Shown here piece by piece: positions 32,875 to 41,574 of a DNA stretch of 64,000 nt; the stretch's first letter is position 1, and each line of letters starts with the position of its first letter. The DNA comes from Streptomyces sp. NBC_01381 (GTDB taxonomy: Bacteria; Actinomycetota; Actinomycetes; Streptomycetales; Streptomycetaceae), in NCBI RefSeq assembly GCF_026340305.1, contig NZ_JAPEPI010000002.1, forward strand, positions 3,472,001 to 3,536,000. The letters are read 5' to 3'. The notes below the pieces were generated by a model. The model did no database searches. It was not told the origin of the DNA and was given only the letters and a program-made list of their open reading frames with translations. Position numbers and translations under genes: made by a program.

Positions 32875-34356
32875 TCACAGCCGGGGCTCCAAGTGTGCCC
32901 ACGGCGCGGCCCCTTCGAGCTGGGTGGCCAGGGCAAGGAGCGGCCCCTCGCCGCCCAGCGGGCCCACGAACTGCACGCCCAGGGGCAGACCTTGCGGCGT
33001 GCGGTAGAGCGGCACCGACATGGCCGGGCGGCCGGTGATGTTGGCGAGCTGCGTGAAGGGGTTCGGAGCCAGGTTCTCCACCACCGCCCGCCTCCACAGC
33101 CGGGTCTTGCTGAGCCGGCCCGCCATGCCCGCCTTCAGCAGCCCCGCACCGACCTTCCGCGTCAGCCACGGCGTGTCCAGCTCGCCGACGCGGACCGGCG
33201 CACGGCCCAGGGTCGGGGTGAGCAGCAGGTCGTAGCGCTCGTGGAAGGCGGCGAGGCGGCGGTTGTAGGTGTTCCAGCGGGCGTGCCTGATGGTGTACTC
33301 CGTCGCGCTCACCGCGTTGCCCGCAGCGGCGATCAGACGGGTGTCGAGTTCGAACCGGTCGTCCTCGGCGCCGGTGCGGTGCTTGATCTCCGCCATGGTC
33401 GCGGCCTCCGCCACCGCGTACATCGACATGAAATCGTCGGCCAGACGCACCCCGTCGATGTGCGGCTCGGCCTCCTCGACGTCGTGCCCGAGCCCGGTGA
33501 GCAGCTTCACGGCGAGGTCGACCGCCTCCACCGCCTCCCGGGCCACGGGGGTGCCGATGGGGGAGCGGGTGCTGACGCCGATGCGGAGCCTGCCGGGCGT
33601 GCGGCGGGCCAGTTCCGCGTACGAGGTGTCGGGGCGCGCGGCAAGGAAGGGCCCGCCTGCATCGGGGCGGGTGGTGAGCGTGTCCAGGAGGGCGGCGCTG
33701 TCGCGGACCGTACGGGAGACGACGCCGTTGCTCGCGGCGCCGAGGAGAAGCTCGGCGTGGCCGGGACCCGCGGGCACGAGGCCGCGCCCCGGCTTGAGGC
33801 CGAACAGGCCGCAGCACGCGGCGGGGATGCGGATCGAGCCGCCGCCGTCGTTCGCCCCGGCCGCGGGGACGATGCCCGCGGCCACCGCCGCGGCGGAGCC
33901 GCCGGACGAACCGCCCGGCGTGTGGGCGAGGTTCCAGGGGTTGCGGGTCGCGCCCGTGACCTCCGGCTCGGTGATGCCCTTGATGCCGAACTCGGGGACA
34001 TTGGTCTGCCCGAAGATCACCAGGCCCGCCTCGAGCCAGCGCCGCACCACCTCACTGTGCTCGGCGGCCACGTCCGCCTGGGTGGCGCGCGAGCCGCGTC
34101 CGGTGGGCCGGCCCGCGTAGTCCTGCATCAAGTCCTTGATCAGGAAAGGCACTCCGGCGAGCGGCCCGGAGAGTTCCTGGGCGGCGCGCTCGCGGGCGAT
34201 GTCATGCATGGGCCGGATGATCGCGTTGATCTTCGCGTTCACGGTCTCGGAACGGCTGACGGCCGCCTCCAGGAGTTCGCCCGGCGTGACCTCGCCCCGG
34301 GCCACCAACTCGGCGAGACCGACCGCGTCATGAGCCCTGTAGTCGCCGTACTCCAC
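32875..34356 (-). CDS. Amidase, AS family
   Basis: A 493-residue amidase-signature hydrolase. The Ser-cisSer-Lys triad fits Lys74 (FLIKDLMQDYAG), Ser150/151 in the GGSSGGSAAAVAAG signature (148-161) and Ser174 (GGGSIRIPAACCGLFGLKP). It hydrolyses amides; the substrate cannot be told. The start GTG 34356 has AGGGGG 6 bases upstream; the same frame is open for 225 further codons over the next plus-strand gene, which is antisense shadow. It stands alone, 41 bases from the Mop regulator. Confidence 0.92.
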   Translation of the reverse strand: MEYGDYRAHDAVGLAELVARGEVTPGELLEAAVSRSETVNAKINAIIRPMHDIARERAAQELSGPLAGVPFLIKDLMQDYAGRPTGRGSRATQADVAAEHSEVVRRWLEAGLVIFGQTNVPEFGIKGITEPEVTGATRNPWNLAHTPGGSSGGSAAAVAAGIVPAAGANDGGGSIRIPAACCGLFGLKPGRGLVPAGPGHAELLLGAASNGVVSRTVRDSAALLDTLTTRPDAGGPFLAARPDTSYAELARRTPGRLRIGVSTRSPIGTPVAREAVEAVDLAVKLLTGLGHDVEEAEPHIDGVRLADDFMSMYAVAEAATMAEIKHRTGAEDDRFELDTRLIAAAGNAVSATEYTIRHARWNTYNRRLAAFHERYDLLLTPTLGRAPVRVGELDTPWLTRKVGAGLLKAGMAGRLSKTRLWRRAVVENLAPNPFTQLANITGRPAMSVPLYRTPQGLPLGVQFVGPLGGEGPLLALATQLEGAAPWAHLEPRL

Positions 34357-34506
34357 CGCGTACCCCCTGAGAGTTGGAACCCATGGTCCCGGGGAGCGTA
34401 GATCGTGGACGGTCCGCAGAGGAATGGGGCGGCTGCTTCCCGCCACGGGGTGGACCGCCGCCCTAGGCTTCCCCAGGCACCGACCCCGACCCCAGGAGCG
34501 CACCCC

Positions 34507-35049
34507 GTGTTCGACCCCGCACCCGCGTACCCGTACCCCGACGCCCACGGACCGGACGAGAAGCCCGCGCCGCATGCCCTGCTCGCGCCCGTGCTCGGGT
34601 TCCTGGGGACCTGGCACGGCCGGGGCGAGGGCGAGTACCCGACGCTCGACGGTGACTTCGTGTACGCGCAGGACGTCACCTTCAGCCACGACGGCCGCCC
34701 CTTCCTGCACTACGAGGCGCGGGCCTGGCTGCTCGACGCCGACGGCGCGCCGCTGCGTCCCTCGGCCCGGGAGAGCGGCTGGTGGCGGCTGCAGCCCGAC
34801 GGCCGGGTCGAGGCGCTGATCACCCAGCCCACCGGCATCGCGGAGATCGCGGTCGGCCACGCGGCAGACGGCACCGTCGACCTCGCCACCTGCGACGTGG
34901 CCCGCACCCCCACCGCCAAGGAGGTCGAGGCCACCCGCCGCCGCTACACCCTGACCGACGACGGCACACTCACCTTCGTCCACGACCTCGCGGCGGTCGG
35001 CCGGCCGCTGCAGCACCACCTCTCCGCACACCTGAGCCGCAAGCCGTAG
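34507..35049 (+). CDS. FABP-like / nitrobindin (DUF1794) haem-binding beta-barrel protein
   Basis: A 180-residue protein of the nitrobindin family. The start of the barrel is LGFLGTWHGRGEGEYPTLDG (GTWxGxGxG signature, residues 32-50); after it come FVYAQDVTFSHDGRPFLHYEARAWLLD, GWWRLQPDGRVEALITQPTGIAEI, and the C-terminal LQHHLSAHL with the proximal His expected to bind haem. Nitrobindins bind haem and NO/peroxynitrite; the physiological role is open. GTG 34507 is my start. Upstream is the amidase gene in the opposite direction. Confidence 0.88.
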   Translation: MFDPAPAYPYPDAHGPDEKPAPHALLAPVLGFLGTWHGRGEGEYPTLDGDFVYAQDVTFSHDGRPFLHYEARAWLLDADGAPLRPSARESGWWRLQPDGRVEALITQPTGIAEIAVGHAADGTVDLATCDVARTPTAKEVEATRRRYTLTDDGTLTFVHDLAAVGRPLQHHLSAHLSRKP

Positions 35050-35143
35050 GGCGGGCGCGGGCGGCGCTGTGACCTACCCCATGGAAAGATCAATGTGACC
35101 AGGGGTTACCATATGAGCGCCGCCTAGCTCGAAAGATAAACCT

Positions 35144-36589
35144 GTGACTGTCAATGACGACTCGTTCACCAACTGGAAAAACCGCGAGGAGATCGCGGAA
35201 TCGATGATCCCGATCATCGGGAAGCTGCACCGTGAGCGGGACGTGACGATCCTGCTGCACAGCCGCTCCTTGGTGAACAAGTCGGTGGTCAGCATCCTGA
35301 AGACGCACCGCTTCGCCCGGCAGATAGCCGGTGAGGAGCTCTCGGTCACCGAGACGCTGCCGTTCCTGCAGGCCCTCACCACGCTCGATCTCGGCCCGTC
35401 CCAGATCGACATCGGCATGCTCGCCGCGACGTACAAGTCTGACGACCGCGGTCTGACGGTGGAGGCGTTCACCGCCGAGGCCGTCGCCGGTGCCACGGGT
35501 GCCAACAAGATCGAGTGCCAGGAGGGCCGCGACGTCGTCCTCTACGGCTTCGGCCGTATCGGCCGCCTCGTCGCCCGCCTGCTCATCGAGAAGGCCGGTT
35601 CCGGCAACGGACTGCGGCTGCGCGCCATCGTCGTACGCGGTGGAGGCGACCAGGATCTGGTCAAGCGCGCCTCGCTGCTGCGCCGCGACTCGATCCACGG
35701 CCAGTTCCAGGGCACGATCACCGTCGACGAGGAGACCAGCACGATCCTCGCCAACGGCAACGCGATCAAGGTGATCTACGCCAACGACCCGTCCGAGGTC
35801 GACTACACGGCGTACGGCATCAAGGACGCCATCCTCATCGACAACACGGGCAAGTGGCGCGACCGCGAGGGTCTCTCCAAGCACCTGCGCCCCGGCATCG
35901 ACAAGGTCGTCCTGACCGCTCCGGGCAAGGGTGACGTCCCGAACATCGTCCACGGCGTCAACCACGACACGATCAAGCCCGACGAGCAGATCCTGTCCTG
36001 CGCCTCGTGCACCACGAACGCGATCGTCCCGCCGCTGAAGGCCATGGACGACGAGTACGGCGTGCTGCGCGGCCACGTGGAGACCGTCCACTCGTTCACG
36101 AACGACCAGAACCTGCTGGACAACTACCACAAGGCCGACCGTCGCGGCCGCTCCGCGCCGCTGAACATGGTCATCACCGAGACCGGTGCGGCCTCCGCCG
36201 TGGCCAAGGCGCTGCCCGACCTCAAGGCGCCGATCACCGGCAGCTCGATCCGCGTCCCCGTCCCGGACGTCTCGATCGCCATCCTGAGCCTGCGCCTGGG
36301 CCGCGAGACCAGCCGCGACGAGGTCCTCGAGTACCTCCGCGACGTCTCGCTGCACTCGCCGCTCAAGCGTCAGATCGACTTCACCACCGCCCCCGACGCC
36401 GTCTCCATGGACTTCGTCGGCTCGCGTCACGCCTCGATCGTCGACGCCGGTGCCACCAAGGTCGACGGCGACAACGCGATCCTCTACCTCTGGTACGACA
36501 ACGAGTTCGGCTACTCGTGCCAGGTCATCCGGGTCGTCCAGACCGTCTCCGGGGTGGAGTACCCGACCTACCCGGTGCCGCAGGTCTGA
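35144..36589 (+). CDS. gap: Glyceraldehyde-3-phosphate dehydrogenase, long actinobacterial type
   Basis: A 481-residue GAPDH. The NAD(P)-binding part begins near residue 127 with VVLYGFGRIGRLVARLLIEKAG, and the active Cys is Cys289 in CASCTTNAIVPPLKA. His is expected in the HSFTN/NDQN segment downstream. The first 125 residues (NWKNREEIAESMIPIIGKLHRERDVTILLHSRSLVNKSVVSILKTHRFAR) are a conserved extension seen in the long GapB-like form of high-GC Gram-positives; its function is not known. The start is GTG 35144. It ends in a strong hairpin at 36621-36655. The usual catabolic GAPDH operon (gap-pgk-tpi) is not present here, so this is a secondary enzyme. Confidence 0.92.
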   Translation: MTVNDDSFTNWKNREEIAESMIPIIGKLHRERDVTILLHSRSLVNKSVVSILKTHRFARQIAGEELSVTETLPFLQALTTLDLGPSQIDIGMLAATYKSDDRGLTVEAFTAEAVAGATGANKIECQEGRDVVLYGFGRIGRLVARLLIEKAGSGNGLRLRAIVVRGGGDQDLVKRASLLRRDSIHGQFQGTITVDEETSTILANGNAIKVIYANDPSEVDYTAYGIKDAILIDNTGKWRDREGLSKHLRPGIDKVVLTAPGKGDVPNIVHGVNHDTIKPDEQILSCASCTTNAIVPPLKAMDDEYGVLRGHVETVHSFTNDQNLLDNYHKADRRGRSAPLNMVITETGAASAVAKALPDLKAPITGSSIRVPVPDVSIAILSLRLGRETSRDEVLEYLRDVSLHSPLKRQIDFTTAPDAVSMDFVGSRHASIVDAGATKVDGDNAILYLWYDNEFGYSCQVIRVVQTVSGVEYPTYPVPQV

Positions 36590-36620
36590 TCCTGAGGGTT
36601 CACAAGGCCTGAAGAACGAC

Positions 36621-36655
36621 CGATCCGGTGTCCCGCGCTGCGGGGCACCGGATCG
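36621..36655. terminator. Bidirectional hairpin between gap and the Gfo/Idh/MocA gene
   Basis: CGATCCGGTG (36621-36630) and CACCGGATCG (36646-36655) are perfect 10-base arms, extended inside by CCCGC/GCGGG. Both flanking genes converge on it. Confidence 0.75.
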
Positions 36656-36662
36656 TCGTCGT

Positions 36663-38006
36663 TCAGGCGGCCCGCAGGGTCCGGACGTCGACCGGCAGCC
36701 CCGTCGCGAACGACTCGTTCGCGGCGAGACCGGTGACCAGGGAGCGCGCCCCGTCCCGGGCGTCCGCCGCGCGCCCCAGCGGGTCCGTGGAGCCGGGCGA
36801 CCGCTCGCCGAAGAGGTCGGCGAGCATGCGTACGTCGCCGCCGCCGTGCCCGCCCTCGCCCGTGGGCACCTTCACCTCGCGCGGCTCCTCCCAGAAGCGG
36901 CGCACCAGGAGCTGGGTGCGGCCGGCCTCGTCGCCGACCGCCGCGCCGTGCATCACCGGGCTCGCGCCGTCGATCCGTACGTCGGGGCGGGTCCAGGTGG
37001 ACTCCTGGACGAGCAGCTCGACGCGTCCCTCGCTGCCGTTGAAGGCGATCCGGTAGCCCTCCCAGGGCGCGTACGCGGTGAGGTGGTACGTCAGGGTCGC
37101 GCCGGAGGCGTAGCGCACGAGCACCGCCATGTCGTCCTCGATGCTCACCCCGGGGCCGAACACGTTCTGGCCGCGGTGGTAGCCGTCCGCCGCCTCCGCG
37201 TCCAGGTAGAGGGCGGTCAGCGCGGACGAGTCGGCGAGGCGGACGGCGAAGGGGTCCCTCTCGGCGGCGGGCGACCCGTGCGCGCGGGTGTAGTCGCGGG
37301 CCAGGCCGCGCCGGTGGCCCGCCTCCGCGCCGTAGAAGAAGAGCCCGCCCTGCGCGTACACGGTCTCGGGCTCGGTGCCGAGCCACCAGTTGACCAGGTC
37401 GAAGTGGTGGGTCGCCTTGTGCACCATCAGGCCGCCGGAGTCGGCCTTGTTCCGGTGCCGGCGGCGGAAGTAGTCCGCGCCGTGCCGCAGATCGAGCAGC
37501 CACTCGAAGTGGACCGAGCCGATGTCGCCGATCGTGCCGCCCGCGAGCAGCTCGCGCACGGCCGAATGCACCGGGTTGTAGCGGTAGTTGAAGGCGACGC
37601 GGACCTCGTGGCCGGTGCGGCGCTCGGTGTCGAGGATGCGGCGGGCCCGGTCGGCGCTCGTGGTCATCGGCTTCTCGGTGACCACGTCGCAGCCCGCTTC
37701 GAGGGCGCGGACGATGTAGTGGTCGTGGAGGTGGTCGACGGTGCAGACGACGACGAGGCCGATCCGCTCGCGGCGCAGCATCTCCTCGAAGTCCTCGGCG
37801 GCGTACGCCGGTACGGGTGGCCGGCCGGGGTGGTCGGCCGCGATCCAGTCGTTGTGGACGGCCATGCGGTGCGCGTTGACGTCGCAGAAGCCGGCCAACT
37901 CGCTCCGGTCCGCGTAGGGACCTGCGAGCGCCTCGGTGAAGAGTTGGGCGCGGGCGCCGAGGCCCACCACGGCGCAGCGGCGACGGGGTACGGCGTTTTC
38001 GGGCAT
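36663..38006 (-). CDS. Gfo/Idh/MocA family oxidoreductase (first)
   Basis: A 447-residue NAD(P)-dependent sugar-type dehydrogenase. The Rossmann start is CAVVGLGARAQLFTEALAG (GxGxxA-like), with the family catalytic motif VVTEKPMTTSADRARRIL (EKP near residue 107) and a C-terminal alpha/beta domain with the His-rich KATHHFDLVNWWLG. It acts on a sugar or inositol-like ring, not identifiable. The ATG at 38006 has a poor Shine-Dalgarno; a longer frame to 38231 exists but runs through the regulatory region. It is divergent from a second Gfo/Idh/MocA gene with 254 bases between them that hold a LacI-type operator. Confidence 0.9.
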   Translation of the reverse strand: MPENAVPRRRCAVVGLGARAQLFTEALAGPYADRSELAGFCDVNAHRMAVHNDWIAADHPGRPPVPAYAAEDFEEMLRRERIGLVVVCTVDHLHDHYIVRALEAGCDVVTEKPMTTSADRARRILDTERRTGHEVRVAFNYRYNPVHSAVRELLAGGTIGDIGSVHFEWLLDLRHGADYFRRRHRNKADSGGLMVHKATHHFDLVNWWLGTEPETVYAQGGLFFYGAEAGHRRGLARDYTRAHGSPAAERDPFAVRLADSSALTALYLDAEAADGYHRGQNVFGPGVSIEDDMAVLVRYASGATLTYHLTAYAPWEGYRIAFNGSEGRVELLVQESTWTRPDVRIDGASPVMHGAAVGDEAGRTQLLVRRFWEEPREVKVPTGEGGHGGGDVRMLADLFGERSPGSTDPLGRAADARDGARSLVTGLAANESFATGLPVDVRTLRAA

Positions 38007-38155
38007 GCGGAATCCGTTCGGCGGGATGGATTTCGGCAGGGTGGAATTCGGCGGGACGGGTGCGGGTGGATGCCGCCTGTCGCTCCCTGAGGCTGACACT
38101 CCGGATCGCCCGCTGTCCACAGATTGATTCGTTTCATTTCTTGCTGCCGGGGGTC

Positions 38156-38167
38156 TTGTCCTGACAA
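38156..38167. promoter_or_regulatory. Short inverted repeat in the divergent Gfo promoter region
   Basis: TTGTC-CT-GACAA is perfectly symmetrical and lies 94 bases before the second Gfo gene. It may be part of a promoter or a second operator next to the LacI-type site. Confidence 0.35.
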
Positions 38168-38197
38168 TCGCGCCGTGTCTAGGGTCGCCATCGGAGC

Positions 38198-38205
38198 AAG
38201 CGCTT
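38198..38205. promoter_or_regulatory. LacI/GalR-type operator core
   Basis: The palindrome AAGCGCTT within GCAAGCGCTTTC matches the centre of LacI-family operators (GAAAGCGCTTTC type). It sits about 55 bases before the second Gfo/Idh/MocA gene and 192 before the first. No LacI gene lies within the window, so the repressor would be elsewhere. Confidence 0.65.
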
Positions 38206-38260
38206 TCTGTCGCCGTCCACCGGCTGTCCACCGGCCGTCCACTGCCGTACGAGGAGCCCC

Positions 38261-39379
38261 ATGTCCTCCACCCCCACTCGCCTGCGGGCCGCCGTCGTCG
38301 GCACCGGCGGCATCGTCACCGGCAGCCATCTGCCCGCCCTGCGGGCCCATTCCGACCGGATCGAGCTGAGAGCCGCGGTCGATGTCGACCCCGCCCGGCT
38401 CGACGCGTTCCGCACCCGGGCCCGTGAGTCGGGCATGGACGTCGAGGGGTACGCCGACCTCGCCGCGATGCTCGACGCCGTCCGCCCCGACCTGGTCCTC
38501 ATCGGCACCCCGCCGTCGCTGCACCGGGCGCAGACCGTGGCCGCGCTGACGGTGGGCGCCTGGGTGCTGTGCGAGAAGCCGCTGTGCCTCTCGCTCGCCG
38601 AGTACGACGAGATCGCCGCCGCCGAGGAGGCATCGGGAACGTACGCATCCGTGGTCTTCCAGCACCGCTACGGCTCGGGCGCCGTCCACGCCCGCCAGTT
38701 GATCGCGGGCGGCGCGCTCGGCGCACCGCGGGTCGCGCACTGCCAGACCACCTGGCACCGCGACGGCGACTACTACGCGGTGCCGTGGCGCGGCCGCTGG
38801 GAGAGCGAGGGCGGCGGCCCGACCATGGGGCACGGCATCCACCAGTACGACCTGCTCCTTCATCTCCTCGGCGACTGGACCGAGATACGCGCCATGGCGG
38901 CCCGCCTGGTCCACGCCACCGAGAGCGAGGACGTCTCGACCGCCCTCGTGCGGTTCGAGAGCGGCGCGCTCGCCACCGTCGTCAACAGCGTCCTCTCGCC
39001 GGACGAGGTCAGCCGCATCCGCGTCGACTGCGCCGACGCGACGGTCGAACTCACCCATCTGTACGGGCACTCCAACGACGACTGGGTGTACACCCCGGCC
39101 CCGCACGTCGACGCCGCGCGGGCCACCGCCTGGCGCACCCCCGCCGCCGATGTGCCGAGCTCTCACGCCGCCCAGCTGGGCGTGCTTCTCGACGCGTACG
39201 AGAAGGGCGTACGGCCACCGGGCAGCGGACCGGACGCCCGGCGCACCCTCGAATTCGCCGCCGCGCTCTACAAGTCGGCGTTCACCGGACGGCCGGTGCA
39301 CGCGGGCGAGATCGCCGCCGATGACCCCTACTACACGGCCATGCACGGCGGCCACCCCGACTGGAGCCCCCAGCGATGA
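38261..39379 (+). CDS. Gfo/Idh/MocA family oxidoreductase (second)
   Basis: A 372-residue paralogue of the divergent dehydrogenase. Rossmann start RAAVVGTGGIVTGSHLPAL, catalytic motif VLCEKPLCLSLAEYDEI (EKP near 107), and the His of MGHGIHQYDLLLHLLGDW. It opens a four-gene operon: its stop overlaps the ATG of the PmoA gene (ATGA), then cupin and a broken sugar-binding protein. Together these look like uptake and oxidation of a specific sugar or uronate, under a LacI-type repressor. Confidence 0.9.
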   Translation: MSSTPTRLRAAVVGTGGIVTGSHLPALRAHSDRIELRAAVDVDPARLDAFRTRARESGMDVEGYADLAAMLDAVRPDLVLIGTPPSLHRAQTVAALTVGAWVLCEKPLCLSLAEYDEIAAAEEASGTYASVVFQHRYGSGAVHARQLIAGGALGAPRVAHCQTTWHRDGDYYAVPWRGRWESEGGGPTMGHGIHQYDLLLHLLGDWTEIRAMAARLVHATESEDVSTALVRFESGALATVVNSVLSPDEVSRIRVDCADATVELTHLYGHSNDDWVYTPAPHVDAARATAWRTPAADVPSSHAAQLGVLLDAYEKGVRPPGSGPDARRTLEFAAALYKSAFTGRPVHAGEIAADDPYYTAMHGGHPDWSPQR

Positions 39380-40299
39380 CGATTCAGGTCACCCACACCC
39401 ACGGCGAGCGGATCACAGTCAGGGCACGCGGCGTCGAACTGCTCAGTTACGTCTACGCTCCCGACCCGGACGCCTTCGAGGCCCGCAAGCCCTACATCCA
39501 CCCCCTGCGCACCCTCGCCGGGCACCAGGTCTCCGGGTACCGCCCGAACGACCACCGCTGGCACAAGGGCCTGCAGATGACCGCGAGCCATCTGTCGGGA
39601 CAGAACTTCTGGGGCGGCAACTGCTATGTCCACGGCGAGGGTTATCTTCCGCTGCCGGACCGGGTCGGATCCATGCGGCACGACGGCTTCGCCGTCCTCG
39701 ACGTCGAGGCGGACCGGCTGCGCCTTGCCGAGGACCTCACCTGGATCGAGAACGGCGGCAAGGAATGGGCCAGGGAGCGCCGCGGCATCACCGTCCACTC
39801 CGTCGACGAGGAAGCCGGTTAGTACGCGGTGGACTGGTCGATCCGGCTGACCAACACCCGAGGAGAACCACTGCACTTCGGCTCGCCGACCACGGCAGGT
39901 CGTGAGCTGGCCGGATACACGGGCCTGCAGTGGCGCGGACCGCGCGACTTCACCGGCGGCGCGGTCTTCGGCCCCGGCGACGAGAAGGACGCGGGCGAGC
40001 TGATGGGCACCCAGGGACCCTGGCTCGCCTTCACCGCCGAGCACGACGACGTCGACGCGCACTCCACGCTCGTCTTCGCGCATGCCCCCGAGAACCTTGA
40101 CGCGACGAGCGCGATCCACGACTCGCACTGGTTCGTACGCTCCGAACCCATCCCCACCGTCGCGTTCTCCTGGGCATTCTTCGAGGAGTTCGAGCTGGCC
40201 CCCGGCGCGTCCTTCGACTACCGCTACCGCGTCGTGGTCGCGGACGGCGCCTGGGACCGCGACCACGTCTCAACGCACCTGAAGGGACTGACATGGTGA
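39376..40299 (+). pseudogene. PmoA-family (DUF6807) protein interrupted by an amber codon
   Basis: Two pieces of a single PmoA-like gene in the same frame: codons 1-148 (39376-39822) and the continuation to 40299. The only obstacle is TAG at 39820-39822, codon 149, located inside a conserved stretch (EAG-stop-YAVDWSIRLTN). Family proteins here read Ser or Ala, and a TCG (Ser) codon would need one base change to become TAG. Both halves retain family similarity (HPLRTLAGHQVSGYRPNDHRWHKGLQMTASHLSGQNFWGG, WLAFTAEHDDVDAHSTLVFAHAP, RYRVVVADG). The protein would be truncated unless readthrough occurs. Located between a Gfo/Idh/MocA gene and a cupin gene, overlapping both. Confidence 0.85.
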
Positions 40300-41039
40300 G
40301 CCTCCCGCACCCGCTGCCCGGAGCCGTCGGACTCTCGCACCTCACCGCCTACGACTGGGAGGCCGCCGACGGCGTCTGCGGCGGCAGCCCCCATCTGCAC
40401 CTGGTGTGCACGGAGGCGTATGTCGTCACCGGCGGCCGCGGCGCCGTCCAGACGCTCAGCCCCGACGGCTACCGCGACGTCCCCCTGGAGGCGGGCTCGG
40501 TCGCCTGGTTCACGCCCGGCACCGTGCACCGCATGGTGCAGGGCGGGGAGCTGCGGATCACCGTGCTGATGCAGAACAGCGGCCTGCCCGAGGCCGGGGA
40601 CGCGGTCTTCACCTTCCCGCCCGACGTGCTCGCCGACCCCGAGCGGTACGCCGCGGCGGCGCGGCTCCCCGCGAAGTCCGGCCCGGAGGCGGAGGCCGCC
40701 GCACGCAAACGCCGCGATCTGGCCGTCGAGGGATATCTGCCGCTGCGCGAGGCGCTCAGGGCCGGCGACAACGGCCCCTACCTGGAATTCCAGCAGGCGG
40801 CGGCCCGCCTGGTCCGGGACAAGGTCCCCACGTGGCGTGAGCTGTGGCGGGTGGGCGCGCTGGCCACGGCCGAGCGCACCGGCGCGCAGCTCGACGCGCT
40901 GGAGGCGGGCAGCCCCGGCTACCTCGCCGCATCGGGCTCGTACGACACCGCTCCTTCGCGGCGCGGCGGATACGGCATGTGCGGCCGCCGCGACGAGTAC
41001 GAACTGCCGGGCATCACGCTCCCGTACCACGGCGAGTAA
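40293..41039 (+). CDS. Cupin-domain protein in the sugar cluster
   Basis: A 248-residue protein with a single cupin barrel in its N-terminal half: CGGSPHLHLVCTEAYVVTGGRGAVQTLSPDGYRDVPLEAGSVAWFTPGTVHRMVQGGELRITVLMQNS, with the His-x-His metal-binding pair and later His. The C-terminal half is helical and lacks DNA-binding motifs. Its role may be an isomerase or a lyase for a sugar acid, unproven. It overlaps the end of the PmoA gene by 7 bases and precedes the broken solute-binding gene. Confidence 0.8.
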   Translation: MVSLPHPLPGAVGLSHLTAYDWEAADGVCGGSPHLHLVCTEAYVVTGGRGAVQTLSPDGYRDVPLEAGSVAWFTPGTVHRMVQGGELRITVLMQNSGLPEAGDAVFTFPPDVLADPERYAAAARLPAKSGPEAEAAARKRRDLAVEGYLPLREALRAGDNGPYLEFQQAAARLVRDKVPTWRELWRVGALATAERTGAQLDALEAGSPGYLAASGSYDTAPSRRGGYGMCGRRDEYELPGITLPYHGE

Positions 41040-41096
41040 CCGACCCCTCCCCAAGAAGCGCGCGTCAAGAAACCAGAGAGGAGAGGCGTCATCGGC

Positions 41097-41495
41097 ATGC
41101 CCGGAAACAGGACGAAGTGGTCCTGCGCGACGGTCGCGGTGCTCACGCTCAGTGCACTGCTCACCGGCTACGGCGGCTCGGACGAATCGAGCGGCGGCGG
41201 CCGGACCGTGCTGCGCTACACGTGGTGGGGCACCCCTGACCGGGCGGCCCGCACCCAGGAAGCCGTCGCACTGTTCGAGAAGGAGCACCCCGGAGTCGAG
41301 GTGCAGACCTCCTTCGCCGGATACGAGGCGTACAAACAGAAGCTCGCAACGCAGGCGGCCGGCGGCGACGCCCCCGACGTGATGCAGCTCGACTACCGGC
41401 AGATCGACCAGTACGCGTCCGGCGGCGTCCTCCTCGACCTCGGCGAGCAGCGCAAGGCCCTGCGCACCGACGACGTCGACCCGGACGTACGGGAA
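41097..41495 (+). pseudogene. Sugar ABC transporter solute-binding lipoprotein, truncated, lipobox Cys replaced
   Basis: The first 130 residues match family 1 extracellular solute-binding proteins (VLRYTWWGTPDRAARTQEAVALFEKEHPGVEVQTSFAGYEAYKQKLATQAAGGDAPDVMQLDYRQIDQYASGGVLLDLGEQ). The lipoprotein signal reads LSALLTGYGGSDE, where homologues have LTGCGGSD: the lipobox cysteine is Tyr (TGC to TAC). After about residue 131 similarity stops at a dispersed GC-rich repeat (41496-41550), and about 300 residues and the permease genes are missing. The remaining open frame runs on to 41609 over a convergent gene. It cannot function as a binding protein. Confidence 0.9.
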
Positions 41496-41550
41496 GTGCC
41501 CCGAAGGGGCGCGAGGAACTGCGCGACCAGCCACGACGGACTCGCGGACG
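41496..41550 (+). repeat. Dispersed Streptomyces GC-rich repeat with hairpin
   Basis: The sequence begins with a small hairpin (GCCCC-GAA-GGGGC, 41498-41510) and continues with GAGGAACTGCGCGACCAGCC. I recognise this as the short intergenic repeat that is very common in Streptomyces genomes. It lies exactly where the solute-binding gene loses similarity. Confidence 0.75.
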
Positions 41551-41574
41551 AATACCGCACTCCCCGCGGAGCGC

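Noticed and set aside
34357..35031. 225-codon extension of the amidase frame
   Set aside because: It is antisense to the nitrobindin-like gene and lacks amidase similarity; GTG 34356 has a good ribosome-binding site.
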